A stretch of DNA of 64,000 bases from Candidatus Omnitrophota bacterium. Its GTDB lineage: Bacteria; Hinthialibacterota; Hinthialibacteria; Hinthialibacterales; Hinthialibacteraceae. Below, piece by piece: positions 34,000-43,062 of this stretch. The notes below the pieces were generated by a model that was not told the origin of the DNA, did no database searches, and saw only the letters and a list, made by a program, of their open reading frames with translations. The position numbers and the translations under genes were made by a program. Within the stretch, counting starts at the first letter, position 1. Each line of letters opens with the position of its first letter. The stretch lies in NCBI GenBank assembly GCA_013177805.1, contig JABLXU010000006.1, positions 1 to 64,000 of the forward strand, given 5' to 3'.

Positions 34000-34698
34000 A
34001 TGTCCCTCATAAGCAATTTCACGAAGATTTTTCGGGATGAATATGGATTCGACACCATTGCCATCCGGCGCGAAGCCTTGCAATATTTGAATCCAGGTGA
34101 GCCGCCAACGGATATACTGGTTTTGGATGTCGGAACAGGATCCGGATGGATGGCGATTTTGGCCGCTGAGCAAGGTCAGCGCGTTATCAGCATTGATATC
34201 AATCCGGAATGTTTACTCAGGGCAAAGCACCGCGCTGAACAGGCCTTGATGGGATCTGTCATTCGTCCTCTCTTTGTTTGTGCCGATGCACTGCGGATAC
34301 CTTTTCCGGATAACTTTTTTGATGCTGCCATCTCTTTCGATGCCGTTCATCACCTTTTTGATTGCCCTTGCCCGGCCGGCATCAAGGAAATGATCCAGGT
34401 ATGCAAAACCCATAGGGACATTATTGTTGCCGGCCTGAATAAGAATGGCGCCGCCGCTGTTCGAACCGTTCATGACAGAGCCGGATTGAAGCATGAGGAG
34501 AATCGTTGTGATGTGGAGAAGCTGGAAATGATGTTGCATGATATCGGGTTGCATTCGACACGCAGAGATACCTCATTTGTCACGATCTTTCATGCGCATC
34601 AGCAATGTACGATGATGAAAAATTCTGGTCAACCTCGATTGAACGAGCCCAACTTATTTGGAAGAATATTTTATTGCCGATTTGGTTATCTGACATAA
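34000..34698 (+). CDS. SAM-dependent methyltransferase
   Basis: 232 residues, class I methyltransferase. The SAM loop is VLDVGTGSGWMAILAAEQG, the acidic motif SIDINPE, and ISFDAVHHLFDCPCP the post-III region. It is not a standard ArsM: I do not see the usual ArsM cysteine arrangement, though FDCPCP has two cysteines and others occur near the end. In this position it could methylate arsenic or an unrelated substrate. No clear ribosome-binding site. Confidence 0.75.
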   Translation: MSLISNFTKIFRDEYGFDTIAIRREALQYLNPGEPPTDILVLDVGTGSGWMAILAAEQGQRVISIDINPECLLRAKHRAEQALMGSVIRPLFVCADALRIPFPDNFFDAAISFDAVHHLFDCPCPAGIKEMIQVCKTHRDIIVAGLNKNGAAAVRTVHDRAGLKHEENRCDVEKLEMMLHDIGLHSTRRDTSFVTIFHAHQQCTMMKNSGQPRLNEPNLFGRIFYCRFGYLT

Positions 34699-34726
34699 TT
34701 ACCATTAGCAAAGGAGATGGCAAACG

Positions 34727-35470
34727 ATGGCTAAGATTCAAGTCTACGATCCCCCGATGTGCTGTTCGAACGGCGTGTGCGGGCCGAACGTCGATCCCGA
34801 TCTAGTGAGGTTTTCCCACGACTTGGACTGGCTGCAGAGGCAAGGCGTGGAAGTCGAGCGATTTAACCTCTCCTCCCATCCCGCCGCTTATGCCCGGAAC
34901 GAGGTTGTGCGGGAGGCCCTAAGCAAAGAAGGCAGCGCCTGTCTTCCCCTGATCCTGATGGATGGAACAATTGTCAGCCGGGGTGCCTATCCCTCGCGGA
35001 GCGACATGATGGCGTTCACGGGAATCGGCATGGAGGTTAAGAAAGCCGATGAAAATGCAATTTCGGAAACGCCATCTTCCAAAACCACGAGCAAAATATG
35101 GAAAGACCTGGAATCTCTCCGCGACCTCAATTGGTCCGCGCAAAGTGAGGACGCCGTATTTATTTTTATTCCGGGCAGGAAGAACGACTGGGTCCCAGGC
35201 CAGACGAATGCCGCTGTGCTGGCTGTGCAAAAGACTCTGAAAACCAACAATATTAAACTCGGATTGTATATCCTGCCGGTTCATTCACCGGATTACTCCT
35301 CGCTCTCAATGCAAGTACAAGCTCCGGCTATTCTAATCGCAAGCAAGGGACGAGGTATAGCTGCTGTAACGGGTGAAGTAACTGAATCCAAACTTCTTCA
35401 GGCATTTATGGCGTCAATGAACGCTGGAAGTTGTTGCGCCGGTGGATGCGGTCCGTCCGGGTGTAACTAA
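34727..35470 (+). CDS. arsD: ArsD metallochaperone fused to a thioredoxin-like domain
   Basis: 247 residues. The first ~105 are ArsD: VYDPPMCCSNGVCGPNVDPD gives the As(III) site Cys12, Cys13, Cys18, which hands arsenite to an export ATPase in other systems. The C-terminal half (about 130-247) has a thioredoxin-like pattern (AVFIFIPGRKN, LGLYILPVHSP, AILIASKGRGIAAVTGEV) and ends in the cysteine-rich tail AGSCCAGGCGPSGC. No arsA gene lies in the window, so it may serve Acr3 directly. Ribosome site AAAGGAG. Confidence 0.85.
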   Translation: MAKIQVYDPPMCCSNGVCGPNVDPDLVRFSHDLDWLQRQGVEVERFNLSSHPAAYARNEVVREALSKEGSACLPLILMDGTIVSRGAYPSRSDMMAFTGIGMEVKKADENAISETPSSKTTSKIWKDLESLRDLNWSAQSEDAVFIFIPGRKNDWVPGQTNAAVLAVQKTLKTNNIKLGLYILPVHSPDYSSLSMQVQAPAILIASKGRGIAAVTGEVTESKLLQAFMASMNAGSCCAGGCGPSGCN

Positions 35471-35484
35471 AGGAGATATGATCC

Positions 35485-36612
35485 ATGAACAAAGCCAAAG
35501 AAGAATTGATAACCTCTGATGTTGTAAGTTACAAGACGGATTCTTCACCCATACCCAAAAGGCTGAACTTCTTTGAACGCTATTTATCCTTATGGGTGTT
35601 GATCTGCATGGTGGTGGGCGTGGCCCTGGGAAAACTGCTGCCCGGCGTTGTCGACATTCTGAGTCAACTCGAATTCGGAGAAGGATCGCAGGTCAACGTG
35701 CCCATCGCCATTCTCATTTGGTTGATGATTTACCCCATGATGCTGAAAATCGATTTTGGTTCCCTGGCCGGGGTGACCAAACGGCCCAAGGGGCTCCTGG
35801 TGACGCTGTTTGTCAACTGGTTGGTCAAGCCATTCAGCATGGCGTTCTTCGCGTGGGTGTTTCTGCATCACCTGTTCACGGCCTGGATCGATTTGGAGAC
35901 CGCGCAGAATTATACTGCCGGATTGATTATATTGGCGGCGGCTCCCTGCACCGCCATGGTCTTTGTGTGGAGTTACCTCACAGAAGGTGATCCCGCCTAC
36001 ACCTTGGTCCAGGTGGCGGTCAATGACTTGATTATGCTCTTCGCCTTTGCTCCGGTGGTCATGTTCCTTTGCGGAGTGGCCAACGTGGTGGTCCCGTCCA
36101 AGGTTCTTATTACCTCGGTCGTGGTGTTCATTGTCATTCCATTAGCCGCGGGTTGGTTCACGCGGACTTCGCTCGTAAAGGCCCGCGGCCAAACGTGGTT
36201 TGATCAACAATTTTTACCCGCGTTCCATCCGGTGACAGTGATGGCGCTCCTGGCGACGCTGGTGTTGATTTTTGCGTTCCAGGCGCAGAATCTGACCACC
36301 CAGTGGTTCGCCGTCATTCTGTTGGCCATTCCGATTCTGGTCCAAGTTTATTTCAACTCGAGTCTGACCTATTTCCTCATGTGGATGTTTCGCGTCCCTC
36401 ATAATGTTGCTTCCCCTGGCGCGCTCATCGGCGCCAGCAATTTTTTCGAGTTGGCCGTTGCCGTGGCCATCACACTCTTTGGCCCAGGTTCTCCGGCGGC
36501 GCTGGCCTGTGTTGTCGGAGTGTTGGTGGAAGTGCCGGTGATGTTGTCGGTCTGTAACATCTGTAATCGCTCGCGCCCATGGTATCAAAGGACGGTGGGA
36601 ATGAAGGCTTGA
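35485..36612 (+). CDS. acr3: Acr3-type arsenite efflux permease
   Basis: 375 residues with ten membrane helices of the Acr3 family. The hallmark helix LAAAPCTAMVFVWSYLTEGD carries the essential cysteine. ASNFFELAVAVAITLFG and GALIGASNFF are the matching second-half segments. It pumps As(OH)3 out using the proton gradient. It is 14 bp after the ArsD fusion and is the last gene of the plus-strand ars arm. Confidence 0.95.
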   Translation: MNKAKEELITSDVVSYKTDSSPIPKRLNFFERYLSLWVLICMVVGVALGKLLPGVVDILSQLEFGEGSQVNVPIAILIWLMIYPMMLKIDFGSLAGVTKRPKGLLVTLFVNWLVKPFSMAFFAWVFLHHLFTAWIDLETAQNYTAGLIILAAAPCTAMVFVWSYLTEGDPAYTLVQVAVNDLIMLFAFAPVVMFLCGVANVVVPSKVLITSVVVFIVIPLAAGWFTRTSLVKARGQTWFDQQFLPAFHPVTVMALLATLVLIFAFQAQNLTTQWFAVILLAIPILVQVYFNSSLTYFLMWMFRVPHNVASPGALIGASNFFELAVAVAITLFGPGSPAALACVVGVLVEVPVMLSVCNICNRSRPWYQRTVGMKA

Positions 36613-36689
36613 GGCCAAACGGTATGTTTCCTGTTTATGGTTCATCATGGAAGTCCGTCCTTAAGGAGGCATAATCCATTTCATATCCC

Positions 36690-36860
36690 TCCCATATCAC
36701 TCCGGGGGGGCGGACACCCAGGTCCGCCCCTGCCCCATCCCCTCCCCCTGGTCCTCTACCCGGCGGGGGAGAGAATCGGGTAGTGTTCTCATCCGACCGG
36801 GTAGTGCAAATAATACGGCGAGAAAGTACGGCATTCCGGTAAACCGTTACAATCCAACAC
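36690..36860 (+). repeat. Dispersed composite repeat copy
   Basis: Holds CCCCTCCCCCTGGTCCTCTA, the partner GGCGGGGGAGAG, GAATCGGGTAGTGTTCTCATCC and the end module GGCATTCCGGTAAACCG. No gene in 36613-36897. Confidence 0.55.
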
Positions 36861-36897
36861 TCTCCTGGCAGTCAACGCGCGCGGGAAAGACTCGTCC

Positions 36898-38148
36898 TTA
36901 CGCTTGATGCCACCCCATCCGCAGCGCCAACCAGCCCGCGGCGATGATCAGGGTGACGAGGGTGACGGGAATCCCGACACGGGCGTGTTCGCGCCAGCCG
37001 AGTTGAATCCCGAACTCGGAGGCTTTATCGGCCACGATCAGGTTGGCGATGCTGCCCACCAAGATCAGGTTGCCCGCCAGGGTGCTGCTCAAGGCCAGAA
37101 TCGGTCCCGCGAAGGGGTGCGAGGCCGCGGGCAGCAGCAGCATGACCGCCGGGACATTCGACACCAGGTTGGAGAGGACCACGGTGACGCCGAACAGCCA
37201 GGCGGGATGGCGCAGATCGATTCCCCACTCATTCAGGCTCCACATCCCCGCCTCGAGCAGGCCCGACCGCTGGATGGCGTCGTTCACCACGAACAGGCCG
37301 ATGAACAGCACCAGGATTTGCCAATCCACCAAGCCCAGCATGGCGCGCGAGGCCAGCCGCCGGCTCATCAGCAGGAGACCGGCGCCGGTCAGAGCCGCCA
37401 CTTCCCGCGGCCAGGAGGTAAACAGAAAAATGCCCACCAGCAAAGTCAACACGAGCCATCCCTTCGTGCTCTGCCAGACGCTGTAGGTGGGGGATTCGAC
37501 GGGGGGCACTTCGATCCGGTCTTTCCAGCGGCTCCGGTAGATCCAGAGCAGGATGCCCCACGCGGCGATCAGCCCGAGGAGCGTGGGAACCAGGCTGTCC
37601 AGCAAATAGGCCGCGAATGACATGCGCAGCCGTTGGCCGATCAGCATGTTCTGGGGATTGCCGATCAGGGTGGCGGCCGAGCCGATGTTGGAAGCGCACG
37701 CCAGACCCAGGAGAAACGGCATGGGATTCCAGCGCCGCCGGGCGCAGCCTTCGATCAGGATGGGCGTCATCGCCAGGCATACGATGTCGTTGGCCAGCAG
37801 CGCGGAGAGCATCCCCGCCACGCAGATCAGCAGCAAAAGCACATTCTGCGGCGTCCACGGAACGGCGGCCAGCCGGCGCGTCACCGCGGTGTAGAAACCG
37901 CCCAGCCGGAACTGGGATGAGATGACCATCAGCCCGAAGAGCAGCGAGACGGTGGGGATATCGATTGCCGCGCCGGCTTCCTCTGGGCTGAGCACGCCGG
38001 CCATCACCAGAAAAATGGCGCCCACGAGGGCGATCCCCGTCCGGTCCAGCCGGAGGGGGGGAATTTCACCCAAGAACATACCGATATAGACGAACAGAAA
38101 GACGAGGAGAACGATGGTTTGCATGGCGGTGGGGCTCGGACCTTTCAT
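36898..38148 (-). CDS. SLC13/ArsB-like anion transporter
   Basis: About 416 residues, ten to twelve membrane helices of the CitMHS/ArsB/SLC13 fold. NDIVCLAMTPILIEG and GLACASNIGSAATLIGNPQN are the paired substrate-site motifs, and ATLIGNPQNMLIG is typical. It could move dicarboxylates, sulfate or arsenite. It lies just outside the ars arm, on the other strand, and its ribosome site is weak; starts at 38124 and 38277 are also possible. Confidence 0.8.
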   Translation of the reverse strand: MKGPSPTAMQTIVLLVFLFVYIGMFLGEIPPLRLDRTGIALVGAIFLVMAGVLSPEEAGAAIDIPTVSLLFGLMVISSQFRLGGFYTAVTRRLAAVPWTPQNVLLLLICVAGMLSALLANDIVCLAMTPILIEGCARRRWNPMPFLLGLACASNIGSAATLIGNPQNMLIGQRLRMSFAAYLLDSLVPTLLGLIAAWGILLWIYRSRWKDRIEVPPVESPTYSVWQSTKGWLVLTLLVGIFLFTSWPREVAALTGAGLLLMSRRLASRAMLGLVDWQILVLFIGLFVVNDAIQRSGLLEAGMWSLNEWGIDLRHPAWLFGVTVVLSNLVSNVPAVMLLLPAASHPFAGPILALSSTLAGNLILVGSIANLIVADKASEFGIQLGWREHARVGIPVTLVTLIIAAGWLALRMGWHQA

Positions 38149-38313
38149 TCGATATGCCGGGAGACTGTGGCAGGGCACCTGCCTGAATCCCGTAGAGAAG
38201 AAGGATAGTGGTTTTCGCGGGGGAATCGAGAAGGGGAATAGGAGAAAAAAAGAAGAGCGGATGATTCCGGATCCCAATCATCCGCCCTTCGAGTCAGTGA
38301 GCACCAAACACTT

Positions 38314-39630
38314 TCACAGCACCTTGTAGCGTCCGGGTTCGGGGACGGGATAGGTGCCATCCGCGGCGGGGCGGACAGGCGGTTCGGTGGTGAAGTCGCC
38401 GGCAGGCGGTCCGAAGCGGAAATCGGATTTATACGCGTCGTCCCAGGTGATCTGCTGGCCGGAATAGACCGCCATTTGTCCCAGGATGGCCATCATGGAG
38501 CTGTTCACCCCGTAATCGTTCACCAGGGGAGTGCCGGAACGGATGGCCTTGAACAGTTCTTCATGTTCGACTTTGTAGCCGTTGCGCTCGATCCCTTCGT
38601 ATTTCCAGTTGGTCTCGCCTTCGATGATGCCCTCCATCAACCGGCAGCGGCCTTTGGTGCCGATGAGAATGTCGGACGTGCCGGTGTGGCAATTTTCCTG
38701 CGTGCGGCCGAATCCGTAGATTTTCCGGCCGTCGGCGTATTCGTATACGACCGAGTAATGATCGAAAACATTGCCGTAGATGCTGCCGAACGCGGCGGAA
38801 CGGCCGCCCAGCCCGTGCGCCTTGACCGGGATCTCTTCGTGCAGCGCCCACATCGCCTTGTCGAGGTTGTGCACGAGCGATTGGAGGATGTCGTCGCCGG
38901 AGAGCCAGGAGAAATGATACCAGTTCCGAAACTGGTACTGGATTTCGGTGTCATCCGGCTGGCGGGGGGCCAGAACATAGGGTGTCCGGAGATAATTCAC
39001 CTCGATGGCCAGAATGTCACCGATAGCTCCATCGTGCACGCGCTGGATGGTCTCGCGGAACGCCGGGACGTAGCGGTAGATGAGGCCCGAGACCACGCTG
39101 AGTTTCTTCTGCTTGGCCAGATCGAACGTCTCCCGCGCCAGGCGCACTCCGGGGGGATCGATGGCGTGCGGTTTCTCCGCGAAAGCGTGTTTGCCCGCAT
39201 CGATGGCCGCTTTCAGATATTGGGGATGGAAGATCGACGTGCAGGCGATGAGCACCACGTCCACGCCGCTCTCGATCACTTTTTTGTATCCATCGAAACC
39301 GATGAAGCAATGATCCTTATCGACCCGGCATTGCCCGGGTTTCCGGTCCATCAAGCCCTGCAGGGATTTTTCCAGCCGCTCGGGGAAGATATCGGTCATG
39401 GCAACCAGTATCACACCCGGATCGGCGTCCATGGCGTCGTTAGCCGCGCCGCTGCCGCGTCCCCCGCAGCCGATCAGCCCGATCTTGATCTCGTCGCTCC
39501 CGGCGGCGTATCCGAACCGGTGCACGTTCGCCGCGCGCAACGCGGCGGCGGACGCCGTTAACGCCGTGGTTTTCAAAAAGGCGCGGCGGGTTGATGATCC
39601 GGTATTCTTGGGTTGTGGAGTTTCCTTCAT
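38314..39630 (-). CDS. Tat-exported Gfo/Idh/MocA family oxidoreductase
   Basis: 438 residues with a Tat signal (STRRAFLKTTALTASAAAL), Rossmann strand IGLIGCGGRGSG, catalytic GKHAFAEKPHAID (intact EKP) and a C-terminal substrate domain. A ribosome site AAGGG precedes 39630. It may act on sugars or sugar acids in the periplasm. It lies beside a prepilin-like gene on the opposite strand. Confidence 0.88.
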   Translation of the reverse strand: MKETPQPKNTGSSTRRAFLKTTALTASAAALRAANVHRFGYAAGSDEIKIGLIGCGGRGSGAANDAMDADPGVILVAMTDIFPERLEKSLQGLMDRKPGQCRVDKDHCFIGFDGYKKVIESGVDVVLIACTSIFHPQYLKAAIDAGKHAFAEKPHAIDPPGVRLARETFDLAKQKKLSVVSGLIYRYVPAFRETIQRVHDGAIGDILAIEVNYLRTPYVLAPRQPDDTEIQYQFRNWYHFSWLSGDDILQSLVHNLDKAMWALHEEIPVKAHGLGGRSAAFGSIYGNVFDHYSVVYEYADGRKIYGFGRTQENCHTGTSDILIGTKGRCRLMEGIIEGETNWKYEGIERNGYKVEHEELFKAIRSGTPLVNDYGVNSSMMAILGQMAVYSGQQITWDDAYKSDFRFGPPAGDFTTEPPVRPAADGTYPVPEPGRYKVL

Positions 39631-39944
39631 GTTTTTGGTCCCTTCGTTGATGCGTCCATAATAGCGCCGGCCCGTACAAGCCGGGTTTTTCCCGCTCATC
39701 TCGATCATTCCCGGAAAACCGCGCCTGCTCCCGGTTTTCCAGGATTCCGCCCATTATCCGGCAGGCCCGCGGCGGTTGTCAATCAGGCCCACCGCCGGGG
39801 AGCATCGAAGGGTTCCGTTCATGGAAATAAATTGATTGACGAAAACCGTTTGGATGTGCGAGAATCAATTGGAACAGTCAGGCAGGATGGGATTACGAGA
39901 ATGCTGATTTGTTGAATAAAGAAAAATATCAGCGAGGTCCCGGA

Positions 39945-40583
39945 ATGACCAGCGCGCAGGGGGAACATAGTTTTACCTTGATCGAGTTGTTGATCGTGGT
40001 GGCGATTATCGGCGTCCTGGCGGCTATCGCGGTGCCGAATTTCCTCAACGCCCAGATCCGCGCCAAGGTCGCCCGGGTGTACTCGGATTTCAACGCCCTC
40101 GGCCAGGCGCAGGAAATGTACCGCATCGATTGGAACACCTACACGGAGAACCATCACGATTCCGATGTGCCACTCCACGCGGGCCTTTACCGTTTGACCA
40201 CGCCGACCTCGTACATCGGTTCCCTGCCCCAGGATCCGTATTACAACAGCCCGGTGGCGGCAGGCAGCGATTGGGCCCGCACGCAAAAACATTACACCTT
40301 CGGTTCGGAGCCGGACTGGGACGTAAAATGGGACCGGGGCGGCAATGCTTCCGGCCCGGCCACCCGGTGGCTGCTCGCCAGCGCGGGGCCTGATTACAGC
40401 GATGACTCCAATCCCGTGTTTGAATACCCCGGCATCCAGCACGTGGTTTGGGATGTGCGCACGGGGTTCACCGCGCCCGGCTATACGAGCGCCGTTTTTG
40501 TTTACATCCGGTATAATCCGACCAATGGATTAGTCAGTTTGGGGGACCTCCTGGGCGCCAGCGATTATAAGCAGGTCAATTGA
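39945..40583 (+). CDS. Type IV prepilin-like / pseudopilin protein
   Basis: 212 residues. GEHSFTLIELLIVVAIIGVL is the class III prepilin signal and hydrophobic N-terminal helix; the residue before F is Ser rather than the usual Gly. The mature part (KVARVYSDFNALGQAQEMY, then acidic and aromatic segments) follows the pattern of type II secretion or type IV pilin-like proteins of candidate phyla. No other pilus genes are close, so it may be an orphan surface protein. A weak ribosome site precedes 39945. Confidence 0.85.
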   Translation: MTSAQGEHSFTLIELLIVVAIIGVLAAIAVPNFLNAQIRAKVARVYSDFNALGQAQEMYRIDWNTYTENHHDSDVPLHAGLYRLTTPTSYIGSLPQDPYYNSPVAAGSDWARTQKHYTFGSEPDWDVKWDRGGNASGPATRWLLASAGPDYSDDSNPVFEYPGIQHVVWDVRTGFTAPGYTSAVFVYIRYNPTNGLVSLGDLLGASDYKQVN

Positions 40584-40659
40584 AGCCGGGATGGGGCCGT
40601 TTCGCTGAGGAGAATCGTTTCACTCCCTGCCCGACCGGCGTTCAGAATGGGGAACGGGA

Positions 40660-41265
40660 TCAGAGCAGTTCCCAACCGGTTATCCCGGCGGGTTGATCGA
40701 GCAGATAGAGATTGATTTCGTCGAACGACACCTCGTTTTCGCCGAATTCATCCCCGGGATTGCCCATGTGGAAGATGAGCAGCAGGATATCCGTGGTCAA
40801 AAAATCACCGGCGGGCAGCACGGTATCGACATACACCCACTCGCCCCCCGTCTCGATCGGGATATTCACGCTCGTGCCCGTCCAGGGATCCTCGCTCATG
40901 GCGACGATGGGCCGGATCGTGAACGGTGTGGTGCGGGTGCGGATCCAAAAGGTGACGCGCCAGTCGTAGAGGTCCGAACCTTCCGGCCGCTCGATGTTTT
41001 CGAAGGTGAGTTGCAAGTTGTTCATCGCCACCGTGGGTGGAACCGTGATGATCAAGGTGATTCCCTGGCCTTCCTTGCCTTCGTCCATAAAGTAATCCGC
41101 GGTGGCTCCGCTATGTTGCACAAGGTACCAATCCGTGAGTTCTTCTTCGAATGTCTGCTGGAAGATCAACGTCCCGGGGATCTCCTGCGCGCCGGCCGGA
41201 CCAGGAAGCCAACCCATAAGCAAGAACAAAATCCCCCCGGTAGACCACGCGAAAATTTGCTTCAT
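40660..41265 (-). CDS. Secreted protein with CBM-like beta sandwich
   Basis: 201 residues: signal peptide ending near PAGAQE, then a beta-rich domain (LIFQQTFEEELTDWYLVQHSG, YDWRVTFWIRTRT, GGEWVYVDTVLPAG, EVSFDEINLYLLDQP) that resembles a carbohydrate-binding CBM4/9-like fold. The start at 41265 is set by AAGGAGG seven bases upstream. No catalytic domain is present. Confidence 0.65.
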   Translation of the reverse strand: MKQIFAWSTGGILFLLMGWLPGPAGAQEIPGTLIFQQTFEEELTDWYLVQHSGATADYFMDEGKEGQGITLIITVPPTVAMNNLQLTFENIERPEGSDLYDWRVTFWIRTRTTPFTIRPIVAMSEDPWTGTSVNIPIETGGEWVYVDTVLPAGDFLTTDILLLIFHMGNPGDEFGENEVSFDEINLYLLDQPAGITGWELL

Positions 41266-41517
41266 GATCATCCCTCCTTGCTTTCCATTCCGGTACATAA
41301 TCCATTGTCCTGGTAATCAGTCTTTCATAAAGCGGAAGGGGAAGTCAAGCGATTTTTTGCCATGGATTTGCAATGGGTTGGACTCCACTAGAAAACCAGA
41401 CCGAGGGGAGCGAGGTGATTCGTATCCTACTCTCCCCGGCGCGTTTCGGCCAGGAAGCCGCCAGGGCACGCCGCGGCGTGCCCTGGCGGATCATGGCGTT
41501 GGGCATCAGAAATTCAC

Positions 41518-42762
41518 TCACGTTCCCAGCGTCACTTTGGTGCATTCCTTGTCGAGGCGCGCGACGGTCTTGTGCCGGTACGCCAGGTTGGCCAAGTGGC
41601 AGGGCGCGGCGGCGGTGTGGCCCACTTCGACCGGCGCGTTGGGTTCTTTCCGGGCGCGTATGCACTCCAGCCAATTGGCGATATGCGGCTCGGTGGGCAG
41701 CCCCTCTTCGCTTTTATAGATGGGGGTGCGGTTCTTCACATCGCGCCATGGCTCTTTATAGATACGGTAGCCGGTTTCCCCCTCGGCGAAGATCGGCTCG
41801 CCGATCACCAAGGTTCCCTCCGTTCCGTGGAACGTGACTTTCCAGCCGTTATCGAAGGAATTGTTGTAGGAAAGGATCCACGACGCCGTAAATCCATCGT
41901 ACTGATAGCTGGCGCTGAACACGTCCGGGCACTCGCCACCCACTACGTACGATCCGCCTTCCATGACCGCGGACAGCGGGGTGCCTTTGCCCATGAACCA
42001 TTGCACGAGGTCGAGCAGGTGCACGCCCTGGCCGGTGACCACGCCACCCGAATAATCCCAAAACCACACCCATTGGATGGCCCGCAGGGGATCAAAAGGC
42101 CGCTTGGGAGCCGAGCCGAGGAACAAATCCCAATCGAAATCCCCCTCCACTTTCACGTTTTTATCCATGGGCGGAATGTTCCAATACCATTGGGCGCGCA
42201 CCAGGGTGACGTTGCCCAAAATGCCTTGATCAATGAGTTTTTTGGCCTCGATGCACATGGGCGCGCTGCGCCGCTGCATGCCCACCTGGACAATCCGGCC
42301 GCTCGCCCGGACGGCCTGGATGAGCCGCACGCCTTCCTCGATTGAATAGGTCAAAGGTTTTTCGACGTAAACATCTTTGCCCGCATCGATGGCGGCATGA
42401 GTTTGCGGGCAGTGCATGTGATCGGGGGTGGCGATGATCACCGCATCGATCTCCTTCATCTCCAACAGTTTCCGGTGATCCGCGAAGTCCCGCGGCTCCG
42501 ACTGCGCCAATTCCTTGGCGTTGAGGCGCCGGCGTTGATAGACATCGCACACGCCGGCCACGGTGACGTTCGGATCATTCTGCAATGTCAACCGCATCAA
42601 CTGGGTGCCCCGTCCTCCGCAGCCGATCAATCCCAGGACGATTTTGTCATTCGCTCCCAGCACGTGGCGCGTTCCTCCCAGGGAGGTGACCGCCGCCAAG
42701 GCCGCGCCGGTCCGCCCGGCTTTCCCTAAGAATCCTCTCCGGCTTATCCGTTCCGTGCCCAT
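41518..42762 (-). CDS. Tat-exported Gfo/Idh/MocA family oxidoreductase
   Basis: 414 residues. Tat signal ISRRGFLGKAGRTGAALAAV, Rossmann LGLIGCGGRGTQ and catalytic GKDVYVEKPLTYS. The start has GGAGG eight bases upstream. The third such enzyme in the window; the three share fold but are not close copies. Confidence 0.88.
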   Translation of the reverse strand: MGTERISRRGFLGKAGRTGAALAAVTSLGGTRHVLGANDKIVLGLIGCGGRGTQLMRLTLQNDPNVTVAGVCDVYQRRRLNAKELAQSEPRDFADHRKLLEMKEIDAVIIATPDHMHCPQTHAAIDAGKDVYVEKPLTYSIEEGVRLIQAVRASGRIVQVGMQRRSAPMCIEAKKLIDQGILGNVTLVRAQWYWNIPPMDKNVKVEGDFDWDLFLGSAPKRPFDPLRAIQWVWFWDYSGGVVTGQGVHLLDLVQWFMGKGTPLSAVMEGGSYVVGGECPDVFSASYQYDGFTASWILSYNNSFDNGWKVTFHGTEGTLVIGEPIFAEGETGYRIYKEPWRDVKNRTPIYKSEEGLPTEPHIANWLECIRARKEPNAPVEVGHTAAAPCHLANLAYRHKTVARLDKECTKVTLGT

Positions 42763-43062
42763 CTTGATTGCCTCCAAATGGATGTTTTTCAGGATTTGTT
42801 CATCCTTTCTATGGCCGCCAAGGTACCATGGAACCTGTTGTTTGGTAACCCATCCCACGAGAGGCACGTGCCGCCAGTCCGGGGGAGAACCTCCATTCCA
42901 TTGCCAGCCATCCCCTGGGGCGTAAACAAGAAGGGGGCACGTTGTCCCGTGCCCCGATTTTCTTGCCGGCGTCGGAGATCACCGGATCAGATTAATCCTT
43001 GATGCAATCGAATCTTTTAATTGTACCCCTTTTCGCGGCGCGGATTTGCATCCTTCGTCCTT

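Noticed and set aside
33855-34040. Open frame between the AhpD-like gene and the methyltransferase
   Set aside because: Overlaps both genes and has no ribosome-binding site or recognisable pattern.
34000-34698. Methyltransferase as a standard ArsM
   Set aside because: The SAM motifs are clear but I do not see the conserved ArsM cysteine set, so only a generic methyltransferase is called.
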